Source: Vulcanimicrobiota bacterium (GTDB lineage: Bacteria; Vulcanimicrobiota; Vulcanimicrobiia; Vulcanimicrobiales; Vulcanimicrobiaceae). Taken from it: a DNA stretch of 5,442 bases. Shown here in pieces: positions 5,431-5,442 of this stretch. The stretch spans positions 1 through 5,442 of the forward strand of contig JAFARW010000050.1 of assembly GCA_019245275.1 (NCBI GenBank). Direction: 5' to 3'. A program made the position numbers and the translations under genes. The notes under the pieces were generated by a model, which was not told where the DNA came from, made no database searches, and saw only the letters and a program-made list of their open reading frames with translations. Within the stretch, counting starts at the first letter, position 1; each line of letters starts with the position of its first letter.

Positions 5431-5442
5431 GTTCGCAGCGGC

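Overview
The window is bacterial and GC-rich, with densely packed genes on both strands and several GTG/TTG start codons. All seven coding genes except one have clear family or compositional assignments. The organism cannot be fixed from this stretch. The housekeeping genes have no obvious close relationship to the well-known model bacteria, and the short MutY resembles the form common in actinobacteria and related lineages. A member of a poorly sampled high-GC phylum is possible, but this is only an impression.

Left part (1-1884, minus strand): a two-gene lipoate unit. lpdA encodes dihydrolipoyl dehydrogenase (the E3 of 2-oxoacid dehydrogenase complexes). It is followed, with a 14-nt overlap, by lipB (octanoyl transferase), which runs off the left edge. 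The pair joins the enzyme that reoxidises lipoyl arms with an enzyme that makes them. Middle (1955-3564, plus strand): a base-excision-repair pair, a short-form mutY and nth, 2 nt apart. The gap between lpdA and mutY (about 70 nt) carries a perfect 7-bp inverted repeat.

Right of nth, a 175-residue protein of unknown function is encoded on the minus strand; its end overlaps the end of nth by 11 nt. Divergent from it is a five-helix VIT1/CCC1-type metal (Fe/Mn) transporter. Convergent with the transporter is a small minus-strand gene for an exported, extremely lysine-rich protein with Thr-Lys-Asn repeats and no acidic residues. A clear intrinsic terminator lies between the two.

The most unusual part is 4940-5430. 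The lysine-rich gene has a consensus TATAAT promoter, a leader with a terminator-like hairpin, a strong Shine-Dalgarno, and a possible 24-codon upstream ORF that ends in an ATGA overlap with its start codon. No stretch over 300 nt lacks a gene. No tRNA, rRNA, CRISPR array, insertion sequence or phage gene was seen.
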